From NCBI GenBank assembly GCA_905178155.1, contig CAJINV010000011.1:2857531-2921530 (forward strand): a DNA stretch of 64,000 bases, in the 5' to 3' direction. Numbering within the stretch: position 1 is the stretch's first letter; every line of letters begins with the position of its first letter. This document shows, in pieces, positions 33,417-45,189 of the stretch. The notes under the pieces were generated by a model, which had not been told where the DNA came from, did no database searches, and worked only from the letters and a program-made list of their open reading frames with translations. The position numbers and the translations under genes were made by a program. Source of the DNA: Amoebophrya sp. A120. Its lineage: Eukaryota; Sar; Dinophyceae; Syndiniales; Amoebophryaceae.

Positions 33417-36400
33417 TCACCGCAGCATAGCAGCCAAATCTCGTGTTTCCCCTCCGTCTCCTTGCGTCGAGGGCCTCGCGACGTGGGTGTAGTCGGTTTT
33501 CCGCAAATCGCCCGCGTCTCGCAACGTTTCCGCGCTGTCGTCGTATTCGGGGTGGGCCTTCGGCAAGTCCTGCTGGGCTTGTTCTGCGTCAGCCTTCTTA
33601 CTGTCTCTGGTGCTCTTCCCGTCGGTCCCCGTTTTCGGCGGGACGGTGTAGTTGTGGTGCATGTCCAGAAAGTTAAACTTGCGCCGCTCCTGCAAGTGCT
33701 CCAACTCCTCCTTTTCGTGATCGCGGATAAAGTAGCAAAACGCGGCGATCAATAGTGCACCGAACATGAAAATGAGCAAGAACGCGTCGTCCACCCAGGA
33801 AAACTTGCGGGCGACGTAGGACGTTTGCTCGTACCCGACCGTGATATCGCCACTGGCAAGCGCGTCCTGCCCCGGCCGGAAATCGCTGTACAGCGCCGTG
33901 CAGACCGAACCGCGGATAGAGGTCTGATTTTCGATTTTGCAGTTGTGGTGTTACGTTAGTGATTATGTGACGTGACGACGATGAGATAAGAAAGTAACAG
34001 CATGACACGCTACAGTTAGTACACAAAAACATCTTCGACGCAATTATACCCAGTAATTCAATCTCGATGATGGAAGCAGAAGAACTGTGCTTTCGTCTTC
34101 AACACGAAAGCACATCCTGTGCCTAAACACGTGAAGATCGTCCTTACCCCCTGCTCCCTTTCTTTTGCGGCGTAGATCGAGCTGAGCTGCGTGTGGACGA
34201 AATCTAGGCGGAACGTCGCGGTTAAGCCTCCGTTGTTACAGAGGTAAAATTTGCTGATGCCGGTGATTGCGTCTTCCTTCACGCACCAGTAGTAGTTGTC
34301 TTCGCAGAGTTGGAGCATGTTCGCCACATAGTTCCTCTCCTCTACGGGGTAGCTGCTTGGATAGTCCATGTGCTTCTGGTACACATCCTGTCGTGATAAA
34401 GGGTGAGAAAAGGGCATAGAAACAATCACAGAAACTACAATCTTCAACGTCGACGAGCATAACCACGAGGCCCACAATTAAACCAGAAAAACAAAAAGAA
34501 TTCCTACCACGAGCGCGTTTTTTTTCGCGAGGCTGCATTGGTAGCGGATTCGGAACACGTTCTTTCGGTCCGGCAGTTGCGGTTCCAACACAAAGTAGAA
34601 AGACTCGTCCTCGTGCATGGGAAACACCTTCGTCTGCACGCCTCGTGCGTCCCCCACGTCGTAGGTCTCGCTGTTCACCATCACGTTGCCCGCGAGGCTG
34701 TCCAGGGTGGAGAACATCTTTTTGATCTCGTACTTTTTCTCGGCCACCACGAACGGGTCGGCCCGCGGGACATTTCCCGCGTCCGCCAGCGTTTGCTCCC
34801 CGGAGGTACCCGCAATCACCTCCACATCCCGCGCATACTGCTGTTCCGCGGTTAAATTAGACGTTGTAGTTTGATTGTTCACGGGAATGGTGCGCACCCC
34901 GCCCAGCCCGGAGGCGAAGTTGGTGTCGCGGAACAGTTCCCCGTCCGAGTTTTGATAGTTGTCCGGCTGCGGAAAGGACTGGGAGAACAGGGCGACTTTG
35001 ATGCCGCAGTTGGGCAGAATTTGCACGTTGTACATCTGGAACCCCTGGAACTCGGTCGGCGGCACCAGCCAGGATGATTGAACGAGTTCTTGCGGACCGG
35101 AGTTTGTTCCGCTGCTAGAGAACGACGCATCGTCTCCTGTCGTAGTCGTGGTGGACCACGCTGACCCAGTGTCTGAGAGCACGGCGCTGCTGCGGTAGAA
35201 CCCGTTGCGCCGCTCAAGCTGGTCCACTGCGCTGTTAGTGCCTAGCAGTGCGGCGGCGGAACGTTGTTGGGGACTTGAAGATGAAGAATCCGTGGCAGAG
35301 GAACCGCCATTCGCGCGCGCAAAACTCGCCAGGGACCGCAACAGCCGCGGGCGGGGCGTGGACTTTGTCTGAGAGAGGTTGGAAATCGAAGTTCAAACAT
35401 CAAACATGATCTTCTAGTATCGTCCGGTGACCTTTCAACGTTTTCATCACTAAGCGGCCTACGAAGGCGTCGCCTAATGTGCTTTGCATGAGTATCATTT
35501 CTGAAACACATCCCAAGAAACCAACTCTCTTACCTCGGCAAAGGCTATCTGGTTCCGCTGTGCCAAAGCGGTTGCGTTGCTGCTGCTACCGGAACTACTA
35601 CTGGCAGCGGGGTTGTAAGAGTACGCTGTCCCGTCGCACTCCAGGAATTTCAGCCCGTTCAGGATATTTTCTCGATCCCCCGCGCAAACCGGCGTTGTCG
35701 AATTTGTCCCGCTTGTGCTGTCAAGGAAATGTCGGATTTCCTGCTGGATCTCACAGCGGCAGTGCTTCTCGTTAGTTTCCGCCGTGGTGGAAAGCATAGC
35801 GGTGATCTGCGAGATGAATGTTAGTTTTTTTTTGGATTAAAGACAGCTGCATCCTCGTGGGCACCACTGCAGCACTAGCACATCGACATCTGCTCGGAAT
35901 CAATCTAGGACTAGCAAACGAGTTAAGCCAGAGTGGCTTTGAATCAATGAATTACACCAGCAGTGATTTCTTTTTAGTATTGATATATACCAGCATCGAC
36001 GTGACGTGGCAGAGTGTTGCTTCCTGCGCCAAATAAGCCTGACAATCCTTGTTCGTTAGAATCATCACGTCTTGCGCACTGTGTCCCCGCCACCCGTTCC
36101 AGATGCACAGGTTCGCCAAGTCCGCCTCCACCGGCGGGCGCCCGAGCGTCAGTGCCGCGGCGCGGAAGTACTCGTTTTGTGCCTGCGAGCAGGTCGTGTA
36201 CACCGACAGTTGCCGCTCGCTGTGTGCTCTGGTGGTCGTGGTTTGTCCGGAAACGCCGGAAGAAGGTAAGACATCCCAGTCCGGGTTGCGACAGTCGCCC
36301 CGGGCAAGGGGATTGGCCACCAACGTGTAATACTCTTTCCCGGTGTTCTTGTCAGACGAAACGCTCGGACAGACCTTCACGGCCTCCGAAGACTCGCAGT

Positions 36401-36998
36401 TCCGGTCACCTTGGCAGTACAAAATTTGCACCCGCGCGTAAGGATTCGGCGCGAGCGCTTTCCCGTCGATGAAGGAGGACGGAGGGATGTTGTGGGCGGC
36501 GCGGCGGGACCGCTTAATTGTTTGATGGTGGGAGGAGGTTCTTGTTCTTGGAAGACCATGTTCATCTACTCGTTGTGTTGACATGCTTGATGCAGGTATT
36601 GTCGGCCTAGGCTCGTGATGTCCTCCTCGTCGAACAAAGTGCTGGCGCTGATGAGAGACTGCGTCGAGACTGTGACTGAGATCTTCGTTGTGCGACGCTA
36701 CTGCTCTCTCAAGTTCTTCTGTAGCAGCGTCTATTTGCAACATTTGCACATTGTCAGGTGCACGAGGAACCCCCGCGACGGGAATACTGGGGTACAACCC
36801 TGAGTCTTGTTGCGCTCCCACCTCGTCGACAGGTTGTTGTCCCGCCGTCGTACCTCCAGCAAGGACCACGTCTACCAGGAAATGCCGCTGCTCGAGCAAA
36901 GCGGTGGTGAGAAGGCCGACTAGGCGAGTCATAGTTGCGGAAATAGAGCAGGTCGCTCTACTCCTGCTTCCGGAATTTGCGAAACTGGTCCGGCGCAT
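33417..36998 (-). CDS. Type I membrane protein with large extracytoplasmic region, unknown family
   Basis: Five exons (36998-36006, 35806-35534, 35368-34508, 34387-34148, 33923-33417) give 957 aa; every exon is a multiple of three and every intron is GT-AG in phase 0. The N-terminus has a weakly hydrophobic segment (TRLVGLLTTALLEQRHFLVDVVLAGG) that may act as signal. The extracytoplasmic part carries scattered cysteines (for example ILYCQGDRNCESS, LCIWNGWRGHSA, KHCRCEIQQEI, QLCEDNYYWC, FYLCNNGG). A clear membrane helix (AFLLIFMFGALLIAAFCYF) lies near residue 840, followed by a charged cytoplasmic tail with DYDD/KKAD segments. No enzyme motif is recognised. A surface or secretory-pathway role is inferred only from topology. 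It has no inserted elements, unlike most neighbours. Confidence 0.8.
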
Positions 36999-37569
36999 TT
37001 TGTTTCTACTACACCAGCGAGGTCAAGGATGAGATTGTTGGCGTCAGTGGAATCTTTTTGTTTTTGATACGTCGAGGTGTCACTGTTAAGCTGTTTCCTT
37101 GTAGCTGCTATATGAATTCTGTAGTACTTCTAGAAGTAGCCTAGCGTAGTTTTCACAACTGATGTCATGGTCCTCGTAGACGATACATCATGGCAACGCC
37201 AATTAGAAATCAGTTGTCAACTACAACTCATCAAATTGTGTATACCACGATGGTTCGAAGATACGATTTGATTTTTTTTCAAACGACAACGATAGCCGCG
37301 ACGACGACTACGAGGGCGAATAAGAAGACGAAAAGCGCGAATAATACAAAACGACTGCGAGATCAAAAAGAGCGAAGAAATTCAGGATGTTCAGTTCTTC
37401 TTCTTCTGGGATGGAACCAGAAATTCGTTTGCCAATGAGAATGAACAATATCACCACGACACACACCCGATCTATTTGAAGGGTGCCCGGTCTTTCAAGT
37501 ATTCCAACTGTTTCTACTTGCTCTTGCAGTTGCATTGGCACTTCTACCTACCATCATATAAATTCGTGC
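36999..37569. other. Intergenic, no convincing gene
   Basis: About 570 bp of mixed composition between the membrane-protein start and the methyltransferase stop. The region near 37260-37440 is AT-rich with CGA/ACGACG runs. Nothing identifiable. Confidence 0.5.
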
Positions 37570-40500
37570 TCACTTTACAGCAACGACATGCACCGCTTGC
37601 GGTTTCCTTTCCGACCCGCCCGGACACAGAGCCGGCAGGGAATCTAAAAACTGCGGTACGATCCGTAACAGAAGTTCGCGGTAGATCCTCTTGTCCGCAA
37701 AGTTATCCAGGTGGACCTGCAGGCAGTCCACGTCGTTTAACACTCGTTGCAGTGCTTGGCCCTGCTTCTCGTAACGGTAGTTCCACCACAGGTGCGAAAA
37801 CTTGTTCGCGGAGGAACGGGTGGTGTCGCCACTTGAAGTCTCGCTCCCGTCGAGGACCGCGTCTTCTTGCCTTGTATCATCGCCCGCACGACCAACATCC
37901 TTCTGCAAGAAGTGTGTCTCGAACCACGAGTGTGTAAATCCGCCGTTGTAGTGATAAGGCAGGTTGTGGAGGAAGCTCCCGTAGGGGTGCGAGAGGAAAA
38001 ACTTTCCCCCCGGCTTCAAAAGCCGGTGGATTTCCTGTATCGCAGCGATGGGCTTGGGCAAGTGCTCCAAAACCTGGTCGCACACGATTACGTCAATGCT
38101 GTTGCTTGGTAAAGGGATCGCAGTTATGTCACTTGTCACATCCAATTCTGAGTAACCCTGTTTGTTGTGAATGGAGCTCGCGTAGGCGAAGGGGGAGAGT
38201 CCCTGTTGGTGCGCTTTTTTGTGGATTTGCTTGCCGCGCTCGTCCGCGTCCAGACTGGTATCGTACTTCGACTACCGGAATTTAAGCACGGGGTCACAAT
38301 TGTCTTCTTTTTGGGCTTGGTGCGCCTAGCCCGCATCGCTTGCGTTTGTGCCTGTTTTTGCACCTTTTTGCGTGCCTGATTTTCCGCCTGTTTCTGTAGC
38401 TGTTTCTGGGCCTGTTTTTGCGGCTGCGCCTGTTTTAGTGCCCCCCGAGCCGCCACATTCATAGAAGAGGGCGCTTTAAGTGCCAAAGTGCCTCCTTCTA
38501 CGATAGCGTCTAGTAGGCACATGCATAACACAACGCCGGGCAGTCTACAAAGCACGCTCACGCACGCAGCGCCTGCCTGCCTCAAAAAAAATGGCGCGCG
38601 GAAGGGCATCGAAAAAGATATTCCGGGCGCGCTGAATGAATCAATCTGAAAGAGAATAGGTGCCCGGCAATCCACCTCTTCGGGCATGCCTCTACTCATC
38701 CGCCACAGGGCCTCCCAGCGCTGCAGAGCCCGCGGCGCCTTGAAGTGCCGGGGTCGACTGCTGGCTCTGGGTCAGCTTCTGCAACAGCTGCCCTGTCCTT
38801 TTGTTTGCACTACTCCATTGCGAGCGAAGGGCAACACTCGACCAACCGACCACCCAACCAGCCACCTCTCTCTCTTTGTTGCTAGAAGTCCTGCTGGGCC
38901 CACATCTTAATACCAAAAGCAAAGAGAAAGATACCTGCTAAGAGACGACCACTCCGTGGCGAATAAAGTTCTACAAAAATATTTGCACTTCAGAAGCATG
39001 GTCGTTCCCGATCATATCCGCCGGGGCTGGCATCCCGGCTGCTGACTTCAGCAGGCTGCTTACTTTCTGCTTCCTTTGACATGGACGAACAAGGGTGGGT
39101 TACATCTGCTTTTTTTCAAAAAGGTCTAACCCCCGCTAGTGGGTGGGCACTAGCGGGGGTTAGCTTCGGACGAATGTAACCCACCCTTGTTCATTTGTTC
39201 TAGGATGAACAAAGGTGGGTTACATTCGTCTGACCCTAACCCCCGCTAGTGCCCACCCACTAGCGGGGGTTAGAACTTTTTGGAAAACAGACAACCTAAC
39301 CCACCCTTGTTCGTCGGATCCAAATCATGGCGCTTCACATCGCCGGGTGGGCTCCGGCGATCAGGGTCGGCGAGCCTCCAAAGACATCAACTACAGAACA
39401 GATCTGCAGCGTACCACCCAGAATAAAATATGCCACCATGGTATGGGGCGCGGATTAATATCGCGCACCAGGCCATGCTGCAGAGCCCTACTCCCGACGG
39501 AAAACTAAAGGGCTACAATGCGAATTTCGCACCCGCCATGCCGCGCGAAGGGTGAAATGGGACTGGGCATAACAAGTCACAACACAATACCTTGAGCCAA
39601 AAGCCTCCCACTGCAACACGCTTGACATCGATTTCATAATCCACAAGTCTCAATAAGCGACGCTTCAGGTTGACATCAGTGCACTGAATGCCGAAAACCT
39701 GTCGCGCCAGATCTGCACACACTTAATTGAGACTTGTGGACTACAAGATCAATGTGTCAAAGCTTGCGATGTCGGCACTTTGGCTCAAGGTGCAATGGCG
39801 TGAGTTGCTACGCCCAATCCCTTTTCACCCCTCACGCGGATTGACAACCACAGCGACGCACCCAGGGGCCGCCCGCGTGGAGGACACGCATGCAGGAATT
39901 TTTGGCCCCCTAGATACAACCGGAAAAGTGCTTTGGTTTTTGCGCTGGAACCCGCGTCAAAAAGTAGAATTGTGATCCCGCGCTCGTCCGCGTCCAGACT
40001 GGTATCGTACATGCCAAAATCCTGCTTGAGGTAAAAAACCTTTTATGGCGGGAGCAAAGTGATATTTTTGAAAACAATAAAATTTTCGTCGATGGGTCTT
40101 GAGGTACTTGCGCTTACCATATTGAAAAGCAACGCAGGAAGAAAGCCGCAAAAGTATGCAGGGCAACTAGCTAGCGAGAAGAGGCGCGACTGAGCGGCAT
40201 CAATTCGGGGGAAGGACGGCCCGGCCGGTCAATGTCGTGCTTTAGAATGATGCGCGGGCGGGTGATTGGGGGGCGCCATGATTTGCCTGCCGCGAAGACT
40301 AGTGCGGCAGCCGACCTGCTTGGCCTGGCAGAGATTGCGTGCCGGGTTCACTCCCTGCGCAACAATAAGGGGCCGCCGCTTTGCAATTGCCATGCAAATG
40401 AGGGACATGGGGCGGTGGCGCAGGGAAGCGCTTTGCACCGGGTGGGCCAGTCCGCAGGCCGCAGCGGCCCAATGAGGTGCGCGTAAGCTGCGGCCGTTCC

Positions 40501-43500
40501 CTTGCTGGAGGACCTCAGCCGCAAATGGGCGGGCTGCAACAATGTCGGCGCCGAGACTCCTTCCCACCGCCGCTAGTGGCTAGGGTCTGCAGAGGGCACC
40601 GCCGCCGGCGTTTTTCCTGGTGCCCAGTCTTCCCAACAAAAGACTGAAGCCATAGCGGCCCCCGCCCGGGTAGCACATTGGCGGGCTCTGTTCTGCCGCC
40701 ACACAAAGCGGCCACTTCAAAACCCACGACGCGCTGCCCGGCCCCGCCCCCGAGGGGTTGGCGCGCATGGCTTTGGGGCCTTCTCCGTCGCGGTCCAGAA
40801 ACCCCAACGAAAGCCCCCCCGCCTGCAGCGTCGGCAGCGCTTCTCAACCCTGTGCCGCTTCCTCCTCTGTTCGCCGTTCTCTCCCTGCTCTTCTCATCTT
40901 TTGCGAGCATTTCAAGCCGGGAGCGGGTTGGGGAGATGTCTTGGCTACCGCGGCAACGCGATCGCCATGGCCCGGCTCCCGCGGGGCTCGGCCTCACCCA
41001 AGGGGCCAAGGGTTGTGTGCTGGCTTTGTGATTTCGGGCTTCGGACTTGCAATGCCCCTCGCGCCGTACTTGCCGCGGCCCAATCACAGACCTTGAAACC
41101 ATATAAAGCCCGCAGAGGGCCGACCCAAGATCCCTATGCAGGTTGTGCAACCTCGGGCGGGCGTCGGGCCCCAAGTCCACCCGGACCCTTTGCAAGACCT
41201 GAAAACGCGAGTTTCTGATGGGGGACGCCCGGGCCCCCGCAAGCTGCCCCCGCGTGGGCCCCCACAACCGGGGCCCCCGCAAGCTTTTTTGTGGATTTGC
41301 TTGCCGCGCTCGTCCGCGTCCAGACTGGTATCGTACATGCCAAAATCCTGCTTGAGGTAAAAAACCTTTTATGGCGGGAGCAAAGTGATATTTTTGAAAA
41401 CAATAAAATTTTCGTCGATGGGTCTTGAGGTACTTGCGCTTACCATATTGAAAAGCGACGCAGGAAGAAAGCCACAAAAATATGCAGGGCAACTAGCTAG
41501 CGAGAAGAGGCGCGACGGAGCGGCATCAATTCGGGGGAAGGACGGCCCGGCCGGTCAATGTCGTGCGTTAGAATGATGCGCGGGCGGGTGATTGGGGGGC
41601 GCCGTGATTTGCCTGCCTCGAAGACTAGTGCGGCAGCCGACCTGCTTGGCCTGGCAGAGATTACGTGCCGGGTTCACTCCCTGCGCAACAATAAGGGGCC
41701 GCCGCTTTGCAATTGCCATGCAAATGAGGGACATGGGGCGGTGGCGCAGGGAAGCGCTTTGCACCGGGTGGGCCAGTCCGCAGGCCGCAGCGGCCCAATG
41801 AGGTGCGCGTAAGCTGCGGCCGTTCCCTTGCTGGAGGACCTCAGCCGCAAATGGGCGGGCTGCAACAATGTCGGCGCCGAGACTCCTTCCCACCGCCGCT
41901 AGTGGCTAGGGTCTGCAGAGGGCACCGCCGCCGGCGTTTTTCCTGGTGCCCAGTCTTCCCAACAAAAGACTGAAGCCATAGCGGCCCCCGCCCGGGTAGC
42001 ACATTGGCGGGCTCTGTTCTGCCGCCACACAAAGCGGCCACTTCAAAACCCACGACGCGCTGCCCGGCCCCGCCCCCGAGGGGTTGGCGCGCATGGCTTT
42101 GGGGCCTTCTCCGTCGCGGTCCAGAAACCCCAACGAAAGCCCCCCCGCCTGCAGCGTCGGCAGCGCTTCTCAACCCTGTGCCGCTTCCTCCTCTGTTCGC
42201 CGTTCTCTCCCTGCTCTTCTCATCTTTTGCGAGCATTTCAAGCCGGGAGCGGGTTGGGGAGATGTCTTGGCTACCGCGGCAACGCGATCGCCATGGCCCG
42301 GCTCCCGCGGGGCTCGGCCTCACCCAAGGGGCCAAGGGTTGTGTGCTGGCTTTGTGATTTCGGGCTTCGGACTTGCAATGCCCCTCGCGCCGTACTTGCC
42401 GCGGCCCAATCACAGACCTTGAAACCATATAAAGCCCGCAGAGGGCCGACCCAAGATCCCTATGCAGGTTGTGCAACCTCGGGCGGGCGTCGGGCCCCAA
42501 GTCCACCCGGACCCTTTGCAAGACCTGAAAACGCGAGTTTCTGATGGGGGACGCCCGGGCCCCCGCAAGCTGCCCCCGCGTGGGCCCCCACAACCGGGGC
42601 CCCCGCAAGCTTTTTTGTGGATTTGCTTGCCGCGCTCGTCCGCGTCCAGACTGGTATCGTACATGCCAAAATCCTGCTTGAGGTAAAAAACCTTCCCCGG
42701 TGCCGTATTCCGCCAGTCCGGTTCGCACGGGGCGGTGCCTGCACCCACGTCGAGGACGACGAAGCCCGTTTCGAGACGGGTCTTTGTTCCTGTTTTCCTA
42801 CTTGATGATGCACTAGAAGATGTCACTTCCCCTGTTTCTTCTTTATCTTTGACAAGCTTCCCCGTGCTTTTATCGAGAAACAAGTCGCTTGAAATAACCG
42901 GCGGGGGTACTTCGTTTCTCTTCAACTCCTCCATGATGCCGCGCAGATGCCCGCACCGAGCCGCATCCTTGTAGAGGACGAAGTCGTCTCGAAATTGCAG
43001 AAACGGCACTGCGTACGCAGGCACGGCTTCGCGAGTGCGCGTGTCGATCAGTTGGTCGGATGAAGTACCAGGTTGTGCGCCTGCAACCGCAAGAACTCCT
43101 GTAGTTGTTGTACTACTAGCGTCTTGATCATGCACTTCATCGAGACTGCCTGTTCCTGCAGCTCCTGCAAGCACACTATCGTGTTTATCCGACGTAATGG
43201 TCGTGAAGATTTTTGCAAGATGAAACGAGCCTTCTTCGGAATCTTTCGTTTTCTCTTCCACAATTTCCTCCAGTTTTTCCGCGGCGCGAAATAGCATGGA
43301 CCACGTCTCACTCCGCTTGTAGTCTACGTCGCGCCACCGGAAGGGCGCGTCGTACAGGGACCATAGGTGATCCAGAGCGCGGAAGATCCGCAGTTCCTGT
43401 TTTTGCTCCTGTATAATTTTAGGCGCAGCCAGATGTGGTCGTCCTTGTGGCGCTTCATGATCTTCACCGTCTGCGACTTCTGTCGTTGTTATCTTCCTGT

Positions 43501-44891
43501 TCGTTTCCAATCTCCGGTACTCCTTTTCCGCCATGTCCACGAGCGAGAGCCAGGTACTCGTGTCGTTACTTCGGAACGTCTTGATCGCAACCTGTAAATA
43601 CGCGCCGACCTTGCCCTTGTCCGCGAGTAAAAGGTCCGTCGGGTCAGCAAGCTCGGTTATGTCATCGTGGTCCTCTACTTCGCTGTCCTCTTCAGAATCT
43701 CCTTTTTCGCTGGCCTCATCTGACAACATAATTTCTCGCTGCTTCAACATCCTACCTCCGTCCTCGATAGCAATCTTCAATCTCTGCAACTGCAGCCCGA
43801 ATAGCGGATGCCGGTGCTGGACACCCTCGACCCAGGTTATCGCCCGATGCTCCCCAGCATTCCGAAACAGGTCAACGCTTGCGCCAAGGGAAAAGTCGGC
43901 CTCCGTTTGGAGAATGGCGCCGTCGGCGGAGTAGAGAGTTCCCGGTTGTGCCAAAGATGCAGCCGCTGATGTCGAGCTTGCTCTACTATTCGGGTCCATT
44001 TTCGTACCAATTTTATTGTTCTCATCAGTTTTTCTCTTCATTTCATCCAGGAACTGCACGACGTTATACGCTGCCTCGCTGTCGGTGCACCGCTCCTGTA
44101 GGAAACGGGTCATGGTCACCCGTATGGGTACGTTTTGCGCGTCTCTGCAGTCGGCGGCCCCGGGTATGTTCATAGGGAGATCGGGGTCCAGTAATCGGGG
44201 TGCGGCGGTCTTGGGTTCGCAACAGACCTCCGGGGAAAGCGCGGCGGGATATGAATAGAAGAAAAAGTGATAGGCCGCTTGGTGAACAGTTCAAATCTCA
44301 TCTTCGCACCAGAGAGGGGCTTAATAAGTAAAGCTGGTTGCGCAGTGTGATGTTCCTACAGATTTCTCATTCGGTTGTCGTGGTTGTAACATCTCTTAGT
44401 ACCTACATGCATGTTGATCTTGATGCGCATATTTGCATCATTAACTCTACAGGTACAACAACCACGGCGACCTCCCACTTTTCCGTGTCTATAAAGACAT
44501 CGTTGCCAACGAAGCAGCTGGGGTTCACCACGGCGGTGGTGATTGGCAGTTTTTCCCCGTTTTTTCCTCGCACCGCCAAGTCTAGTTCGTAGCCGCAACA
44601 CAGCTTCTCGCTGAAATCCGCATTGAAGCAACTGTTGGTCGCGTAAAGACGGAATAAGTGGTCGAACCCGTGCCCGCAGAACTGGTCGAGCACTTGCAGC
44701 ATCTGCGGACACTGCTGCTCCCAGCACTTGTGGTACAAAGGCGTGGAAGCATCGCAAATCGGCGGGCCGGCGGCAACTAACGACGATCGCGAATCCTCGA
44801 ACCAGTGTGATGCTCCCAGCAGCAACAGGACGAAGACCTGGGCGGAAGTTAGGACCGCAGCAGCAGAACAAAACGGACGATAGCGGGCCAT
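37570..44891 (-). CDS. Signal-peptide protein with C-terminal class I SAM methyltransferase domain, interrupted by a 4.4-kb insertion
   Basis: Start ATG 44891 gives a signal peptide or anchor with core VLTSAQVFVLLLLGA. A Cys-rich segment follows (HKCWEQQCPQML, FCGHGFDHLF, KLCCGYELD), then an acidic helical region. Residues about 690-890 form a methyltransferase: motif I VVLDVGAGTAPCE, acidic post-I region, IPLPSNSIDVIVCDQVLEHL (motif II) and RLLKPGGKFFLSHPYGS, like the Methyltransf_11 family. Proposed exons: 44891-44457, 44227-42609, 38212-37570, totalling 899 codons. The first intron's exact sites are ambiguous, and the first exon could belong to a separate gene. The second gap lies in the methyltransferase domain between YDTSLDADERGKQIHKKA and HQQGLSPF. 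It is flanked by 54-bp identical repeats of exon sequence, and removing insert plus one repeat restores the frame exactly. Substrate unknown. Confidence 0.7.
38213..38266. repeat. 54-bp direct repeat of methyltransferase exon (distal copy)
   Basis: Identical to 42609-42662. On the minus strand it encodes YDTSLDADERGKQIHKKA. Two further copies lie inside the insertion: 41283-41336 in full, and 39978-40009 in part. Confidence 0.97.
39084..39314. repeat. Nested palindrome (hairpins within an inverted repeat)
   Basis: Two arms of about 110 bp (39084-39193 and 39205-39314) are about 90% reverse complements. Each arm itself contains a hairpin with CTAACCCCCGCTAGTG and its complement (39126-39162 and 39236-39273), bounded by GAACAAGGGTGGGTTACA and its complement. 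The DNA could fold as a cruciform with two side hairpins. Confidence 0.9.
39513..39840. repeat. Inverted pair of related peptide-coding segments
   Basis: The minus-strand ORF at 39722-39513 reads LRLVDYEIDVKRVAVGGFWL then KVLCCDLLCPVPFHPSRG. The plus-strand ORF from 39727 reads MRLVDYKINVSKLAMSALWL then KVQWRELLRPIPFHPSRG. The DNA arms have diverged but the peptides stay alignable without gaps, with WLKV, LL.P.PFHPSRG and LRLVDY conserved. No family is recognised. Confidence 0.75.
39978..42608. repeat. 1326-bp tandem duplication
   Basis: Two consecutive near-identical units are offset by 1326 bp (for example 40229-40567 against 41555-41893). Only scattered substitutions separate them. Each unit carries at its junction an 86-bp (41283-41368) or 65-bp (39978-40042) copy of the host methyltransferase exon. 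The unit's open frames on both strands reflect its high GC content and show no family. Confidence 0.92.
42609..42662. repeat. 54-bp direct repeat of methyltransferase exon (proximal copy)
   Basis: Identical to 38213-38266 and continuous with the upstream methyltransferase exon. Similarity to the internal copy at 41283 extends further, to 42694. Confidence 0.97.
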
Positions 44892-45189
44892 TGTCGCTTT
44901 GTTTGTATTCCTCAGGATCTGCGACTTCGAAAGAAAATGTGCATACGCCATATTAACGCAAGACAGAGAAACAACATTTCATCAAATTTTCAACTCCGAT
45001 CATGAACCCACAGCTGCTCCTCTGCATCGACAGACCAAAAACTACAGCGCTGAAAGCAGAAGCACACAGAAGGCGTCGACTATAGCAGCTGCTGACTGCG
45101 CCGAGGTGCCAAATCTTTTGAGTAATTGTGCTACTTTTGCATTTGCTTTCACCTTTGATTGCGCGAAGATTTCACTTTCTTCACTAACT

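Larger units (their letters stand above)
38267..42608. mobile_element. 4.3-kb insertion within the methyltransferase coding region
   Basis: It is bounded by 54-bp direct repeats of the host exon. Contents from left to right are as follows. A Gln/Lys-rich minus-strand ORF (about 38699-38267) contains a (KQAQ)-like repeat. A nested palindrome lies at 39084-39314. An inverted pair of related short coding segments lies at 39513-39840. A 1326-bp unit is present twice in tandem (about 39978-42608). No transposase, reverse transcriptase or integrase motif was recognised. The insertion is GC-rich relative to the host exons. An assembly join error is the main alternative. Confidence 0.7.

Noticed and set aside
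38136-38699. Gln/Lys-repeat ORF as an independent gene
   Set aside because: It runs through the host exon repeat in another frame and has no start context or homologue I recognise; treated as insert content.
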